Notes under the pieces: model-generated
Told to the model about the DNA's origin: nothing
Databases searched by the model: none
What the model saw: the letters and a program-made list of their open reading frames with translations, nothing else
Assembly: GCA_030673205.1 (NCBI GenBank)
Contig: DAOVJP010000049.1
Span: 1-8,187 of the forward strand
Source of the DNA: Thermoplasmata archaeon
GTDB lineage: Archaea; Thermoplasmatota; Thermoplasmata; JAGHBH01
DNA length: 8,187 nt
Direction of reading: 5' to 3'
Translations under genes and position numbers: made by a program
In this document: piece after piece, positions 6,904 to 8,187 of the stretch
Numbering within the stretch: the first letter of the stretch is position 1
Layout of the letters: each line of letters begins with the position of its first letter

Positions 6904-7002
6904 GGATGAGATAGGGACGGAAAGGAGATGAGAGAGGGATGAGATAGGGACGGAAAGGAGATGAGAGAGGGATGAGATAGGGACAGGAAGGAGATGAGAG
7001 GA
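6904..7002 (+). repeat. Three tandem copies of a 33-bp purine-rich unit
   Basis: Copies begin at 6904, 6937 and 6970, each opening GGGATGAGATAGGGAC and ending GGAGATGAGAG. The first two copies are identical over the unit; the third has a few changes (ACAGGAAGG in place of ACGGAAAGG, and a different last base). A truncated fifteen-base match to the start of the unit lies at 6815-6829. There are no spacers, so this is a minisatellite-type repeat and not CRISPR. Confidence 0.88.
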
Positions 7003-7042
7003 GCCGAAGGAAGAAGAGAGGAGGTGTGGAGAGGAAACGGAA

Positions 7043-7050
7043 CAATAAAG
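7043..7050 (+). promoter_or_regulatory. Candidate TATA-like box for the pseudouridine synthase
   Basis: CAATAAAG is the only AT-rich word in this GC/purine-rich stretch. It is centred about 28 nt before the ATG at 7074, the spacing expected for a leaderless archaeal transcript. The match to the consensus is weak. Confidence 0.35.
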
Positions 7051-7073
7051 AACCAGGCAGCCGATGCCCATTC

Positions 7074-7799
7074 ATGGTCGAGGATCCTGGAGAGAGGATA
7101 CAGAAATATCTGGCCCGGTGCGGCCTGGGCTCCAGACGCAAATGCGACGACATGGTGACTAGGGAAGAGGTCATCATCAACGACAGAACAGCCGTCCCGG
7201 GGGACCGCGTGAAGGCCGAAGATGTGGTGACCGTGAACGGAAAGCATGTCGTCCCATTGAACAAAGCCTACTATGTCGTCAACAAGCCCATGGGATATGT
7301 CTGCTCGAACGTCCGGGAAAAAGGGTGGAAGAGGGTCATAGACCTCATTCCGGATGGAGAGAAGATGGGGCTGTTCACCGTTGGAAGATTGGATGTTGGC
7401 ACATCAGGCCTCGTGCTGGTGACCAACGATGGAGCCCTAGCCAACCGTGTGGCTCACCCCTCCATGGGAGTGAAAAAGGAGTACATAGTCGAGGTAAAAG
7501 GGGATGTCGGAAAACATGAGACCGCCATGCTGGTCCGCGGTGTGGACATAGGCAGCGGCAGGGTCGCCAAGGCCGTCATCAAGAAGATGAAGAAGAAAGG
7601 GGAGACAACGAAACTATGGGTGGAGGTCCACGAAGGGCGTTTCCATCTGGTACGGCGCATGTTATCTTCCCTGGACAAAGAGGTGGTCTCGCTGGTAAGG
7701 ATACGGGTAGGCCCCGTTGCCTTGGGTAAGCTTGCCCCCGGAGATCATAGGATACTGGAACCACGCCTAGTGGATATGCTGCTCCGAGACGAGACGTGA
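7074..7799 (+). CDS. RsuA/RluB-family pseudouridine synthase
   Basis: This gene encodes 241 residues from the ATG at 7074. An in-frame GTG at 7026 would add sixteen residues (RKRNNKEPG and following) that lie outside the S4 domain and inside the proposed promoter, so it is not preferred. Residues 7-55 form an S4 RNA-binding domain (RIQKYLARCGLGSRRKCDD, then DRVKAEDVVTVNG). The catalytic domain follows, with NKPMGYVCS at 70-78 and the signature GRLDVGTSGLVLVTNDG, where D107 is the catalytic aspartate. The later EGRFHLVRRML motif is typical of RsuA/RluB/E/F. The enzyme should isomerise a uridine, probably in rRNA; the site cannot be assigned from sequence alone. The family (COG1187) is mainly bacterial, so an old transfer into this lineage is possible. 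The 3' end overlaps the convergent DinB gene. Confidence 0.92.
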   Translation: MVEDPGERIQKYLARCGLGSRRKCDDMVTREEVIINDRTAVPGDRVKAEDVVTVNGKHVVPLNKAYYVVNKPMGYVCSNVREKGWKRVIDLIPDGEKMGLFTVGRLDVGTSGLVLVTNDGALANRVAHPSMGVKKEYIVEVKGDVGKHETAMLVRGVDIGSGRVAKAVIKKMKKKGETTKLWVEVHEGRFHLVRRMLSSLDKEVVSLVRIRVGPVALGKLAPGDHRILEPRLVDMLLRDET

Positions 7800-8187
7800 A
7801 GCCAATAGTCCAGTGTGGTCTGCCCCTTGAAATGTTCTATGCCGGACAAACGGACTCCCACCAACCGGACCTTTTTGTTCTCTTTCTCTCCCTTTTCGTA
7901 TATGATCGGTGTGAGCCGGGCTAAGGCCTCCCATATGCCATCTGCGGTCGCCAGGTGATGCGGGTATGTCCTGCTCCGGGTGAGCGTCTCGAAGTCGGAG
8001 AATCTCACTTTGAGGACCACGGTCCTATATGTCACCCCATGGGTGGCGAGCTCCTTCAACACTTCTAGCACGAGCCTCCTCAGGACCCTATTTATCCCGA
8101 CCTTGTCCAGCACATCCTCGTCGAATGTATGCTCCCTGCCTATGGAAGATGCTTCGGCCCGCTCCTCTACCGGCGCCTCATCCCAAC
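7745..8187 (-). CDS. dinB: DNA polymerase IV (DinB/Dpo4, Y family), C-terminal part
   Basis: The frame is open to the window edge, so only the C-terminal 147 or so residues are present; the catalytic palm and fingers lie outside. The visible part is the little-finger domain. It begins with the Y-family linker motif SSIGREHTFDEDV (codons near 8114-8149), then VTYRTVVLKVRFSDFETLTRSRTY, which binds the DNA major groove in Dpo4-type enzymes. Near the end QTTLDYWL (7799-7822) resembles a PCNA-interacting PIP box, and a serine/arginine-rich tail of 17 residues follows. The enzyme performs translesion synthesis across damaged bases. The internal GTG at 8113 is not the start. The last 55 nt overlap the end of the convergent pseudouridine synthase gene. 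Confidence 0.93.
   Translation of the reverse strand, partial: WDEAPVEERAEASSIGREHTFDEDVLDKVGINRVLRRLVLEVLKELATHGVTYRTVVLKVRFSDFETLTRSRTYPHHLATADGIWEALARLTPIIYEKGEKENKKVRLVGVRLSGIEHFKGQTTLDYWLHVSSRSSISTRRGSSIL
7799..7822 (-). other. Putative PIP box of the DinB polymerase
   Basis: The encoded octapeptide QTTLDYWL fits Q-x-x-hydrophobic-x-x-aromatic near the C terminus, where archaeal Y-family polymerases carry their sliding-clamp-binding peptide. The last position is leucine and not aromatic, and the motif is followed by 17 further residues instead of sitting at the very end. Confidence 0.6.

Larger units (their letters stand above)
6727..7073. other. Purine-rich divergent intergenic region
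   Basis: These 347 nt separate the GTPase genes (leftward) from the pseudouridine synthase (rightward). From about 6782 to 7040 the plus strand is nearly all G, A and some T, with very few C. The words GGGATGAGATAGGG and GGAGATGAGAG recur. Long minus-strand frames across it encode only serine/proline/leucine-rich low-complexity sequence and are not credible genes. Besides the 33-bp repeats and the two candidate promoters at its ends, no tRNA or other RNA gene was seen. Confidence 0.7.

Noticed and set aside
6250..6909. 219-codon plus-strand frame antisense to GTPase A
   Set aside because: The minus-strand reading has every G box of a small GTPase; the plus-strand frame shows no recognisable motif and runs into the low-complexity repeats.
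6904..7002. Possible CRISPR array
   Set aside because: The 33-bp units are directly adjacent with no spacers, lack dyad symmetry, and there are no cas genes nearby.
7026..7073. GTG start for the pseudouridine synthase
   Set aside because: The extra residues are not part of the S4 domain, and the segment holds the only TATA-like word upstream of the ATG at 7074. The GTG start remains possible because it is preceded by GAGG-type purines, but in this tract such purines are everywhere and uninformative.
6687..7264. Long minus-strand frames rich in serine, proline and leucine repeats
   Set aside because: They are translations of the polypurine 33-bp repeats and overlap the start of the pseudouridine synthase. 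Low complexity and frame-independent repetition argue against coding.

Overview
The window looks like a chromosomal segment of an archaeon, most likely a euryarchaeote of the Thermoplasmatota type. This is inference from gene content. The evidence is a NosD/PbH1-type beta-helix surface protein of the archaeal style, AT-rich TATA-like boxes 20-30 nt upstream of several starts with little or no leader, a compact JAMM protease of the archaeal desampylase size, Rab-like small GTPases, and a Dpo4/DinB-type Y-family polymerase with a probable PCNA-binding peptide. No RNA gene, insertion sequence or CRISPR array was found.

Layout: (1) 1-3848, plus strand: the 3' part (about 1,280 codons) of a giant extracellular protein with LamG, BACON-like, NosD beta-helix, a second cysteine-laddered beta-helix, an Ig/carboxypeptidase-regulatory-like domain and a short proline-rich repeat tail. 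Its true start lies outside the window. (2) 3872-4999, minus strand: two membrane proteins without recognised family, a 69-residue two-helix protein and a 290-residue single-pass, sequon-rich surface protein. Each has its own TATA-like box. (3) 5158-6726, minus strand: a compact array reading GTPase A, GTPase B, JAMM metalloprotease. The two Rab-like GTPases are tandem paralogues that share an unusual DIMGQ G3 box. Spacing suggests one transcription unit, at least for the two GTPases. (4) 6727-7073: a 347-nt divergent intergenic region whose plus strand is very purine-rich, with three direct copies of a 33-bp unit. (5) 7074-7799, plus strand: an RsuA/RluB-family pseudouridine synthase. (6) 7745-8187, minus strand: the C-terminal little-finger part of a DinB/Dpo4 polymerase, which overlaps the pseudouridine synthase tail-to-tail by 55 nt.

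The genes do not form one pathway. The left half is cell-surface material (adhesion or carbohydrate-binding architecture plus membrane proteins). The middle is a putative regulatory module of small GTPases next to a ubiquitin-like-protein protease, the most interesting association here. The right end is housekeeping RNA modification and translesion synthesis.
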